DNA of 40,387 nt from Hyphomicrobiales bacterium (GTDB taxonomy: Bacteria; Pseudomonadota; Alphaproteobacteria; Rhizobiales; Xanthobacteraceae), in contig PMAF01000232.1 in assembly GCA_003152455.1 (NCBI GenBank), positions 1 through 40,387 on the forward strand, in the 5' to 3' direction. The position numbers were made by a program, and so were the translations under genes. Numbering within the stretch: the first letter of the stretch is position 1; every line of letters begins with the position of its first letter. The notes beneath the pieces are model-generated. The model saw nothing but the letters and a program-made list of their open reading frames with translations. It made no database searches and was not told the DNA's origin. Positions 25,587-32,235 of the stretch are shown piece after piece.

Positions 25587-26621
25587 ATGGCCCTAGCACG
25601 CACGCGCCGCGGCGACAGCGGCATGAATTACTGGCCAGGCTTCGTCGACGCGCTGTCGACGCTGATCCTGAGCATTATTTTCATTTTGACCGTGTTCGTG
25701 GTGGTGCAATTCTATTTGCAGCAGGAAGTCGCCGGCAAGGACACCGCCCTCACCCGCCTCAACGCGCAGATCGCCCAGCTCACCGAGCTGTTGTCGCTGG
25801 AAAAATCCGGCAAGACCGATCTGCAAGACCAGCTTGCGCAGCTGACCGCCTCGCTCGCCTCCGCCGAGAGCGAGCGCGACAAATTCAAGGGGCTGGCCGA
25901 TGGCGCCGGCGCGGGCGCCACCGCCGCACAAAGCAAGGTCTCCGAACTCACCGGCCAGCTCGAAGGCGAGAAGAAGATCTCCTCCCGCGCGCTGGCGCAG
26001 GTCGAAATCCTCAACCAGCAGATCGCGGCGCTGCGCCGCCAATTGGCCGCTATCGAGACCGCACTCGACGCCTCCGAGCAGAAGGACAAGGAGGCGCAGA
26101 GCAAGATCGCCGATCTCGGCCAGCGGCTCAATCTGGCGCTGGCGCAGAAGGTGCAGGAGCTGACCAAGTACCGCTCCGACTTCTTCGGCAAGCTGCGCCA
26201 GATCCTCGGCAACCGGCCCGACGTGCGCGTGGTCGGCGACCGCTTCGTGCTGCAATCGGAACTGTTCTTCGATACCGGCAAGGCCAACCTCAAGCCGGAA
26301 GCCACCGCCGAACTCGACAAAATGGCGGGCGCGCTCATCGAACTGGAGAAACAAATTCCGGCCGACATCGCCTGGGTGCTGCGGGTCGACGGCCACACCG
26401 ACGTGCGGCCGATCAGCGGCAGCGGCGGAAAATTCAAGTCGAACTGGGACCTGTCGGCGGCGCGCGCGATTTCGGTGGTGCAATATTTGATCGGCAAGGG
26501 CGTCTCGCCGCAACGGTTGGTCGCCGCCGGTTTTGGCGAATTCCAGCCGATCGACACGGGCACCACCGAGGAGGCCTACCGCCGCAACCGCCGCATCGAG
26601 TTCAAGCTGACGGAGCGCTAG
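25587..26621 (+). CDS. OmpA/MotB-type peptidoglycan-anchored stator with long coiled coil
   Basis: The protein has 344 residues from ATG 25587 with GAGAG upstream. A short cytoplasmic start (MALARTRRGDSG) leads to one membrane helix at about 18-45 (WPGFVDALSTLILSIIFILTVFVVV). It carries a conserved-looking Asp (FVDALS), the expected proton carrier. Residues about 50-205 are a long Gln/Leu/Glu-rich coiled coil. The C-terminal OmpA domain (about 210-344) has LFFDTGKANLKPEA, VDGHTD, WDLSAARAISVVQYL and YRRNRRIEF, the peptidoglycan-binding set. It pairs with the preceding channel as MotB does with MotA, but with a much longer periplasmic spacer. The target process is unknown. Confidence 0.86.
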   Translation: MALARTRRGDSGMNYWPGFVDALSTLILSIIFILTVFVVVQFYLQQEVAGKDTALTRLNAQIAQLTELLSLEKSGKTDLQDQLAQLTASLASAESERDKFKGLADGAGAGATAAQSKVSELTGQLEGEKKISSRALAQVEILNQQIAALRRQLAAIETALDASEQKDKEAQSKIADLGQRLNLALAQKVQELTKYRSDFFGKLRQILGNRPDVRVVGDRFVLQSELFFDTGKANLKPEATAELDKMAGALIELEKQIPADIAWVLRVDGHTDVRPISGSGGKFKSNWDLSAARAISVVQYLIGKGVSPQRLVAAGFGEFQPIDTGTTEEAYRRNRRIEFKLTER

Positions 26622-26632
26622 CTCCCATAATT

Positions 26633-26736
26633 GTCATGGCCGGGCTTGTCCCGGCCATCCCGCTTAGGTAGGCACGGGCGTGCCTCATGAATCTGGATCA
26701 CCGGGTCACGCCGCTACGCGGCGGCCCGGTGATGAC
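26633..26736. repeat. REP-like hairpins before the GNAT gene
   Basis: GTCATGGCCGGGCTTGTCCC-GGCCAT is a tight hairpin. A second set of arms (CACCGGGTCACGCC...GGCGGCCCGGTGATGAC) ends 10 bp before the GNAT start codon. Confidence 0.7.
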
Positions 26737-26745
26737 AAACTGACA

Positions 26746-27198
26746 ATGTCTCAAGTCACCTTACGCCCCTACTCCGCCGCCGACGAGGACGCGGCGATCG
26801 AGCTGTGGCGGCGGACCTGGCAGAAGCATTATCCGCATCTCAATTTCACCGAGCGCGTTCCCTGGTGGCGCGAGCGCTGGCGCAAGGAACTGGTGCCGGT
26901 CGCGCGCGTCGTGGTCGCGGAAGACAACGGCGCGCTCATCGGCTTCGTCACCGTCGATCCCGAGACGATGTACCTCGACCAGATCGTGGTCGCGACCGAA
27001 TATTGGGGCTCGGGCGTCGCCCTGATGCTGCTCGACGAGGCCAAGCGCATTTCGCCCAAAGGCCTCGAGCTGCTGGTCAACAAGGACAACGCCCGCGCCA
27101 TCCGCTTCTACGAGAAGCACGGCTTTGACTATGCCAGCGAGGACAGCAACCCAGTCTCGGGCAAGCCGGTGAACCGGATGTCGTGGCGGGCGTGCTGA
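26746..27198 (+). CDS. GNAT-family N-acetyltransferase
   Basis: The protein has 150 residues from ATG 26746 (MSQVTLRPYSAADEDAAIELWRRTW). The GNAT order is visible: VVVAEDNGALIGFVTVD (strands 2-4), MYLDQIVVATEYWGSGVALMLLDEAK (acetyl-CoA motif A, in which Q/R-x-x-G-x-G/A is seen as YWGSGVA) and LLVNKDNARAIRFYEKHGFDY (motif B). The acceptor is unknown. An earlier in-frame start lies inside the REP repeat and is not used. Confidence 0.88.
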   Translation: MSQVTLRPYSAADEDAAIELWRRTWQKHYPHLNFTERVPWWRERWRKELVPVARVVVAEDNGALIGFVTVDPETMYLDQIVVATEYWGSGVALMLLDEAKRISPKGLELLVNKDNARAIRFYEKHGFDYASEDSNPVSGKPVNRMSWRAC

Positions 27199-27872
27199 TC
27201 CCAATTAAGTGCAGCCAGCGACAATTCACCATTTTAGTTTGAAATTGGGCGTCGAATTTCGGCAACTGGCCTTCCATTGTCATTTCCGACTACACAAATC
27301 AAAACATCGGTCGCAATTTCTGAAAACGCAAAATCGGCAACCGCTGAAGCTGCACAGGATTACGCAACCCACGCTCCCGGGCGGCGCCGGGGCTCCGCCC
27401 GGGGGCACTACGACCCCCCTGCGAGGAGTTCGCTGACGGCGGGCGCTAATGCCCGCAGAAAGCGCGGCCCGGCGCCGCAAAGACGCCGCGATGGAGCGCC
27501 GAACGGCGCGCACCCGTCGTCACGGGTGCCCGCGCCGCAAGGCGTGGATTGAATAAGGATGCGCCGCTCGGCGCTCCGTCCCCTCGCATTTTGCGAGGGG
27601 GAAAGAAAGTGCCCGGCGCAAGCCGGAAGGGACGACGGCGTACCCGGCGCCGCTCAAAGAATACGGGCGGCCGAGCGTTGGCTAGTTGCAATTAAATCGG
27701 TAAGCGCAAACGGGCGACACATTCAGTGTCGTCCCCGCGCAGGCGGGGACCCATACGCCGCGGCCTATCTATAGGACACGGCATATGGGCCCGGCCCTCG
27801 CTCGCGCTCGGCCGGGACGACAATTCGGGATAGAAGCCGGGTCAAGCCCGGCAATGACAACAGAGTTTGCGG
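27199..27872. other. Gene-free 674-bp stretch with a chain of hairpins and a REP cluster
   Basis: 27199-27370 is AT-richer than its surroundings and holds no convincing gene. Between 27376 and 27600 several perfect hairpins follow one another: CCCGGGCGG/CCGCCCGGG (27376-27403), GCGGGC/GCCCGC (27439-27456), GCACCCGT/ACGGGTGC (27510-27529) and CCCCTCGCA/TGCGAGGGG (27580-27600). 27728-27858 is a REP-like region. Short open frames here lack ribosome sites and codon bias. No tRNA or transposase remnant was recognised. Confidence 0.6.
27728..27858. repeat. REP-like hairpin cluster
   Basis: GTCGTCCCCGCGCAGGCGGGGAC is a tight hairpin. Arms around CATACGCCG...CGGCATATG and GGCCGGGACGAC...GCCCGGCAATGAC follow. 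It lies just past the stop of the minus-strand MFS gene. Confidence 0.7.
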
Positions 27873-29228
27873 TCAGGATGCGCCAGCCAACGATGCCGCC
27901 ATGGCCGCGTCGAAGGATTTGGAATCCACTTTGAGATACGCGAGCTTTTCTTCCGCGATCACGACCGCCATGGCCACGCCCGGCACTTGGCGCAAGCGCG
28001 CGGCGAGGCTTTCCGGCTCGGCCGCCGGGCCGTCTCCGATCGGCAGCAGCCGGGTCGTCAGATAGCTTGGTTGCGCCATGGTGGCCGCCGCCAGGAGCCA
28101 GAGCAGCGCCAGCGCAGCCGTCAATGCAAAAACCCCGGTGGTTCCCCCGGTCTGGTTCGCCCAGCCGCCGACGACGCCGCCGACGAAGATGCCGAGGAAC
28201 TGCAGGCTCGAATAAAGCCCCATCGCCGTGCCCTTGGCGTCGGGCGGCGCCACCTTGGTGATGAGCGAAGGCAGGCTCGCCTCCATCACATTGAAGCCGG
28301 AGAAAAAGATGATGAGCGCCGCCAGCAAGACGTAGAAGTTGCCGGCGCCGAGATAGAGCATCACCTGGCTGACCAAAAGCGCGGCGACTGCGCCGACGAA
28401 CACGCCTTTCATGCGGCGATACTTCTCGGCCACGATGATGGCCGGCACCATCACGACAATCGAAACCAGCAGCACCGGCAGATAGACCATCCAATCTTTA
28501 TGGGTCGATACGTCGAGCGTGCCGCGCAGCAGGCCGGGCACCACCAGGAAGCTCGCGGTCAGCATCGAATGCAGCGCGAATATGCCAATGTCGAGCCGCA
28601 ACAGCTCCTTGTTGCGCAACACCGCCATCATCAATCCCGGAACGGTTTCGGCATCGCGGTGGACGCGCACGCGGCGCGGGTTCGGCACCACGAATTCGGT
28701 GATCGCAATGCCGATCATGGCGAGCCCCACCATCAGCCAGAAGATGCCGTCGACGCCGATGAATGTCGCAAGGATCGGGCCGGTCACCAGCGCCACCATG
28801 AAGGAGCCGCCGATGGTGATGCCGACCATGGCCATCGCCTTGGTGCGGTTCTCCTCGGTCGTGAGATCCGCCACCAGCGCCAGAATCACCGAGCCGACCG
28901 CGCCGGAGCCCTGCAGCACGCGCCCGAAGATGACGCCGCCGATCGAGGTGGAGAGCGCCGCCACCGCGCTGCCGAGCGCGAACAGGAGGAGGCCGACGAC
29001 GATCATCGGCTTGCGTCCGAACCGGTCCGACAAGAGCCCGAATGGGATCTGCAACAGCCCCTGGCTCAGTCCGTATATGCCGAGCGCTTCGCCGACCAGA
29101 TAGGGCGTCGAACCCGAAAGGTTCTGGGCATAGGCGGCAAACACCGGATAGATCATGAACAGGCCGAGCAGCCTGACCGAGAAGACCGCCGCGAGCGAGC
29201 CGGCGGCGCGAAACTCTTGTCTTCCCAT
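27873..29228 (-). CDS. yajR: MFS transporter, YajR type with C-terminal YAM-like domain
   Basis: The protein has 451 residues from ATG 29228 (MGRQEFRAAGSLAAVFSVRLLGLF). Twelve hydrophobic helices are seen, with the MFS motif A between helices 2 and 3 (GLLSDRFGRKPMIV) and VLQGSGAVGSVILALVADLT. After the last helix (about 375) there is a soluble tail of some 75 residues ending VPGVAMAVVIAEEKLAYLKVDSKSF. This matches the ferredoxin-like YAM domain of E. coli YajR, where LLETEGVKEVLIAEEEHSAYVKIDSK-type sequence occurs (from memory). It is likely a drug/H+ or metabolite antiporter. The substrate is not known. It is divergent from rpmE. Confidence 0.85.
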   Translation of the reverse strand: MGRQEFRAAGSLAAVFSVRLLGLFMIYPVFAAYAQNLSGSTPYLVGEALGIYGLSQGLLQIPFGLLSDRFGRKPMIVVGLLLFALGSAVAALSTSIGGVIFGRVLQGSGAVGSVILALVADLTTEENRTKAMAMVGITIGGSFMVALVTGPILATFIGVDGIFWLMVGLAMIGIAITEFVVPNPRRVRVHRDAETVPGLMMAVLRNKELLRLDIGIFALHSMLTASFLVVPGLLRGTLDVSTHKDWMVYLPVLLVSIVVMVPAIIVAEKYRRMKGVFVGAVAALLVSQVMLYLGAGNFYVLLAALIIFFSGFNVMEASLPSLITKVAPPDAKGTAMGLYSSLQFLGIFVGGVVGGWANQTGGTTGVFALTAALALLWLLAAATMAQPSYLTTRLLPIGDGPAAEPESLAARLRQVPGVAMAVVIAEEKLAYLKVDSKSFDAAMAASLAGAS

Positions 29229-29332
29229 CGGATCTATTCCCAAAACACGGATAAGGCGCCAGCCGCCTTCTTTAAGCCGTTACACAGCCCGGACCATGCC
29301 CTGTGGCCTTGATCTCGGTCAATCGCGGCGGC

Positions 29333-29361
29333 TTGCCGCTTTGCCCTGCGTCCTGTATAGA
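29333..29361 (+). promoter_or_regulatory. Sigma-70-type promoter of rpmE
   Basis: TTGCCG (29333-29338), exactly 17 bp, TATAGA (29356-29361). Transcription would start near 29368, about 40 bp before the rpmE ATG. Confidence 0.7.
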
Positions 29362-29407
29362 GCCGCCAAATTCAGCCCCTTTCGGCGCGCCAAACGGAAC
29401 CAGACCG

Positions 29408-29644
29408 ATGAAGCAAGATATCCACCCCGGCTACCACACCATCAAGGTGGTGATGACCGACGGCAGCGAATTCACCACCCGCTCCACCTGGGGCAAGGAA
29501 GGCGATGTCATGCATCTCGACATCGACCCGAAGTCGCACCCGGCCTGGACCGGCGGCCAGCAGCAATTGGTCGATCGCGGCGGCCGGCTGTCGCGCTTCC
29601 AGAAGAAGTTCTCGGGCTTCTTGAAGGCGGACGAGAAGAAGTAA
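29408..29644 (+). CDS. rpmE: 50S ribosomal protein L31
   Basis: The 78-residue protein starts [22 protein letters not shown], with the L31 signature [27 protein letters not shown]. It has no Cys pairs, so it is the zinc-independent form usual in alphaproteobacteria. It binds at the subunit interface near the central protuberance. It has its own promoter (29333-29361) and terminator (29667-29701), making a complete one-gene unit. Confidence 0.97.
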   Translation: MKQDIHPGYHTIKVVMTDGSEFTTRSTWGKEGDVMHLDIDPKSHPAWTGGQQQLVDRGGRLSRFQKKFSGFLKADEKK

Positions 29645-29666
29645 GCCTCGCGCTATAGCCCGCGAC

Positions 29667-29701
29667 GAAAAACCCCCGCGTCAGGCGGGGGTTTTGTTTT
29701 T
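29667..29701 (+). terminator. Intrinsic terminator of rpmE
   Basis: AAAACCCCCGC, loop GTCAG, GCGGGGGTTTT then GTTTTT. This is an 11-bp GC-rich stem followed by a T-tract 23 bp past the stop codon, a textbook rho-independent terminator. Confidence 0.93.
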
Positions 29702-29882
29702 ACCGGTCATTGCGGGACTAATACCAAAACTCAGAAATCTTGACTCATGTTGCCCGACTTTGTGCGGGGATGGCCGCGTCGTAAACGTGAGTCAAATCAA
29801 ACACCTGGACGGACGTCACAAACCCGCCGCAACGCCGCAGATGGGTCGCGGGTAACGCGATTAGGTATAAAGGAGCGGAAAG

Positions 29883-30407
29883 CTACGCGCTCTCGGCGCC
29901 GAAGGCCGCCTTCAAGAGGCCGAGTTGGCGCTCGACCGGATTTTCCGCCGCAGCCCGGGTCGGGGCGTTGTGATCGTGAATCGATGCGTCGAGCCGGCGC
30001 ACTTTGCCGTGCAGCTTGTGCGAGCGCTCGATCAGCTCGCGCAAAGTCGCGGGCAGCAATTCCAGATTATGCGGATCGTGGTAGTCGGCGGCGGCGAGCT
30101 TAACCTTGGCCTTTTCCTTGTTGGCCTGGGCGAGCGACATCTCGCCTTCCTTGACCGCGCGATGCAGCAACAGCCAGGACGCGAGCTGCATCAGCCGCGT
30201 GGTGAGCCGCATGCTTTCGGTGGCGTAGGCCAGCGCGGCGGAGCGTTCGAGCTTTTTGGATTCCTGACGGCCGACGCCGTCGAGATAGGTCGCGGTTTCT
30301 TCCACCAGCGCCATGCCGTCGCGGAACAGATCGGCGAAGGCTTGCGAATTGGCGAGCCGCGCGCCGAACGACACCGGCTGCAGATCGTTCATCGACTTTT
30401 CAGCCAT
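29883..30407 (-). CDS. rcdA: RcdA-like (DUF1465) adaptor of regulated proteolysis
   Basis: The protein has 174 residues from ATG 30407 (MAEKSMNDLQPVSFGARLANSQAF); a second ATG lies 15 bp in. It is helical, with FGARLANSQAFADLFRDGMALVEETA and YLDGVGRQESKKLERSAALAYATESMRLTTRLMQLASWLL (given to locate the core). This matches DUF1465, the family of Caulobacter RcdA, which with CpdR and ClpXP targets CtrA and other cell-cycle proteins for degradation. The disordered C-tail (RAAAENPVERQLGLLKAAF) is also seen in the family. A TTAA-N7-TTAA palindrome lies 290 bp upstream. An upstream in-frame extension to 30656 crosses a terminator and is rejected. Confidence 0.85.
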   Translation of the reverse strand: MAEKSMNDLQPVSFGARLANSQAFADLFRDGMALVEETATYLDGVGRQESKKLERSAALAYATESMRLTTRLMQLASWLLLHRAVKEGEMSLAQANKEKAKVKLAAADYHDPHNLELLPATLRELIERSHKLHGKVRRLDASIHDHNAPTRAAAENPVERQLGLLKAAFGAESA

Positions 30408-30579
30408 ACGCGTACGCCTTACCCATGCACCGGAACTGTTACGCGTCCCGTGTAGGAATAAGCATCGCGCGCCTCGGGCCGGAATGTCCAGACCGCGATG
30501 CGCAAACTTTGCGACATAGTTGCTGCGCAACCTTAAGAGCGCGGCCACCATAGCGGCCGCTTCTGTCCCGGAATGGGAC

Positions 30580-30607
30580 AAAAAAGAGCCGCCGTCGCCG
30601 GCGGCTC
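30580..30607 (-). terminator. Intrinsic terminator between DUF1192 and rcdA
   Basis: GAGCCGCCG (30586-30594), loop TCGC, CGGCGGCTC (30599-30607) form a 9-bp stem. On the minus strand it is followed by TTTTTT (30585-30580). It ends any minus-strand transcript from DUF1192 or from a start near 30670, and separates these from rcdA. Confidence 0.85.
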
Positions 30608-30696
30608 GAAGTTGATAACAGGGAGGCGTCAAACAGAGTGGACAGGAGCCACTCAATGTCCATGAAGATGGACGCCATTAGTAATGATCCGGAAGC

Positions 30697-30713
30697 CTTA
30701 ACGACACGTTAAG
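30697..30713. promoter_or_regulatory. Candidate CtrA box (TTAA-N7-TTAA palindrome)
   Basis: CTTAACG, ACA, CGTTAAG form a perfect 7-3-7 palindrome containing TTAA-N7-TTAA in both directions. That is the core of the Caulobacter/Rhizobiales CtrA recognition site (TTAA-N7-TTAAC); only the final C differs. It lies between the DUF1192 stop and the terminator, 290 bp upstream of rcdA. Confidence 0.55.
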
Positions 30714-30769
30714 AACTTGCGTCCAATGCCGGATTTTTACGCCGGCGCGGCGGCCAGAATGGTGCGGGC

Positions 30770-30964
30770 CTACCGCTTGAAAAACTGATCGGCCGCCGAA
30801 CGCGAGGCGCGCTTGTTCGCCATGTCCGCCTCCAGCCGCGATATCTCGTCGTGCATCAGCTGCACGCGCGCGGCCAGTTCCTCGACCGAAAGCAGGCTCA
30901 AATCCTGCCCAATCTCGTGGCTGATTTTTTTCTTCGGCTTGTCGTCTTCGTCGATCGCCGCCAT
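30770..30964 (-). CDS. DUF1192 small protein
   Basis: The 64-residue, charged protein starts MAAIDEDDKPKKKISHEIGQDLSLLSVEELAARV. It has a short helical region MHDEISRLEADMANKRASRSAADQFF with coiled-coil-like heptads. The SVEEL-x-x-R-V-x-L-x-x-x-E-I-x-R-L-E pattern is that of DUF1192, found near rcdA-type genes in Rhizobiales. Its function is unknown. It is divergent from the quinone oxidoreductase gene. Confidence 0.85.
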   Translation of the reverse strand: MAAIDEDDKPKKKISHEIGQDLSLLSVEELAARVQLMHDEISRLEADMANKRASRSAADQFFKR

Positions 30965-31081
30965 GGCGCGCCCTGAGCTTTTGTCCCTGGATGGGTGAAA
31001 ATCTAGCCGCCGCGGGGCGGGTTGTCACACTGCCGTCGCCCGCCTAAACCAAAGCCCCTGCCCTTCGGAACCGAGGCTTTA

Positions 31082-32077
31082 ATGACCGCACTCCCGACCC
31101 GCATGACGGCCATCGGCATCAAGGCGCCGGGCGGACCCGAAGCCCTGGTGCCGGAAGAGCGCGCGGTTCCCGTGCCGGGCGCCGGCGAGATCCTGGTGAA
31201 GGTGGCGGCTGCCGGCGTCAACCGGCCCGACGTGATGCAGCGCAAGGGTCTCTACCCGCCGCCACCCGGCGCGCCGGATATTCCGGGCCTCGAGATCGCC
31301 GGCGAAGTCGCCGCGCTCGGCCCGGACGTCCAGCGCTGGAAGGTCGGCGACCGCGTGATGGCGCTGGTGGTGGGCGGCGGCTATGCCGAGTTTTGCCTGG
31401 CGCACGCCAGCCACGCGCTGCCGCTCGGCGGACTGTCGATGACCGACGGCGCCGCCATCCCGGAGACCTTGTTCACCGTCTGGCACAATATGGTGGAACG
31501 CGGCGGGCTCAAGTCCGGCGAGACCTTTCTGGTGCATGGCGGCAGCTCGGGGATCGGCACCACCGCGATTCAACTGGCCAAGGCGCTCGGCGCGCGCGTC
31601 ATCGCCACCGCCGGCACGGCCGAAAAATGCGAGGCCTGCCGCACGCTCGGCGCCGACGTCGCCGTTAACTATAAAACCGAGGACTTCGTCGCAGCCACCA
31701 AGGCGGCCACCGGCGGCAAGGGCGCCGACGTTATACTCGACATGGTTGGCGGCGATTACATCGCGCGCAATTACGAAGCGGCGGCGGTCGAGGGGCGCAT
31801 CGTGCAGATCGCGTTCCAGGGCGGGCCGAAGTCGGAAGTCAATTTCATGCGCCTGATGCTCAAGCGGCTGCATCACACCGGTTCGACCTTGCGCGCGCGC
31901 TCGGTCGCCGACAAAGGAACTATTCGCGACGCCGTCGAGAAAAACGCATTGCCGCTGATCGTTGCGGGCAAGGTCAAGCCGGTCATCTACAAGACCTTCC
32001 CGCTCGCCGAGGCGGCGGCGGCCCATGCGTTGATGGAGACCAGCGCGCATATCGGCAAGATCGTGCTAACCCTTTGA
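31082..32077 (+). CDS. NAD(P)H-quinone oxidoreductase, PIG3 type (MDR/zinc-less ADH family)
   Basis: The protein has 331 residues from ATG 31082 (MTALPTRMTAIGIKAPGG). Motifs are the N-domain AAGVNRPDVMQRKGLYPPPPG, GLEIAGEVAALG, AIPETLFTVWHNM and the Rossmann fold LVHGGSSGIGTTAIQLAKALGARVIATAG (shown to locate it; the key part is GGSSGIGT). NADPH-dependent quinone reduction follows from the PIG3/TP53I3-like pattern. The structural and catalytic zinc Cys residues are absent. A second ATG 21 bp in is also possible. Confidence 0.9.
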   Translation: MTALPTRMTAIGIKAPGGPEALVPEERAVPVPGAGEILVKVAAAGVNRPDVMQRKGLYPPPPGAPDIPGLEIAGEVAALGPDVQRWKVGDRVMALVVGGGYAEFCLAHASHALPLGGLSMTDGAAIPETLFTVWHNMVERGGLKSGETFLVHGGSSGIGTTAIQLAKALGARVIATAGTAEKCEACRTLGADVAVNYKTEDFVAATKAATGGKGADVILDMVGGDYIARNYEAAAVEGRIVQIAFQGGPKSEVNFMRLMLKRLHHTGSTLRARSVADKGTIRDAVEKNALPLIVAGKVKPVIYKTFPLAEAAAAHALMETSAHIGKIVLTL

Positions 32078-32235
32078 CACGGCTTTCGGTTTCTTGGCCG
32101 CAAACCGCGGCACTGATACGGCTGGCCGGCGCGTCACGCCCGCCCTGGGCCGCGAAATCGGCGTAATGTCGAAGCAAAAACGGGCTGGGGGAATTTTGTT
32201 GTAGAGTTCGCCGTCGGCAGAGCCGGACAAGCAGC

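Larger units (their letters stand above)
30408..30769. other. Intergenic stretch between DUF1192 and rcdA
   Basis: These 362 bp hold a strong minus-strand terminator (30580-30607) and a CtrA-like palindrome (30697-30713). Between them a short frame starts at ATG 30678 (MASIFMDIEW) but runs into the terminator stem, so I do not call it a gene. A small RNA of about 90 nt could begin near 30670 and end at the terminator. That is untested. Confidence 0.45.

Noticed and set aside
24538-26621. Zorya-type anti-phage system
   Set aside because: The channel and stator resemble ZorA/ZorB in plan, but the channel lacks the very long ZorA tail, no ZorC/ZorD or helicase/nuclease gene follows, and the setting is housekeeping.
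27277-27552. Small protein gene in the gene-free stretch
   Set aside because: No ribosome site, and its second half is translated hairpin sequence rich in Arg, Gly and Pro.
27867-29312. Plus-strand open frame opposite the MFS gene (481 codons)
   Set aside because: Very high in His, Arg and Gln, no membrane or domain pattern, and fully opposite a clear transporter gene.
30439-30678. 79-codon frame upstream of rcdA
   Set aside because: It runs through a strong terminator stem and a run of Arg codons, has no ribosome site and no recognisable domain.
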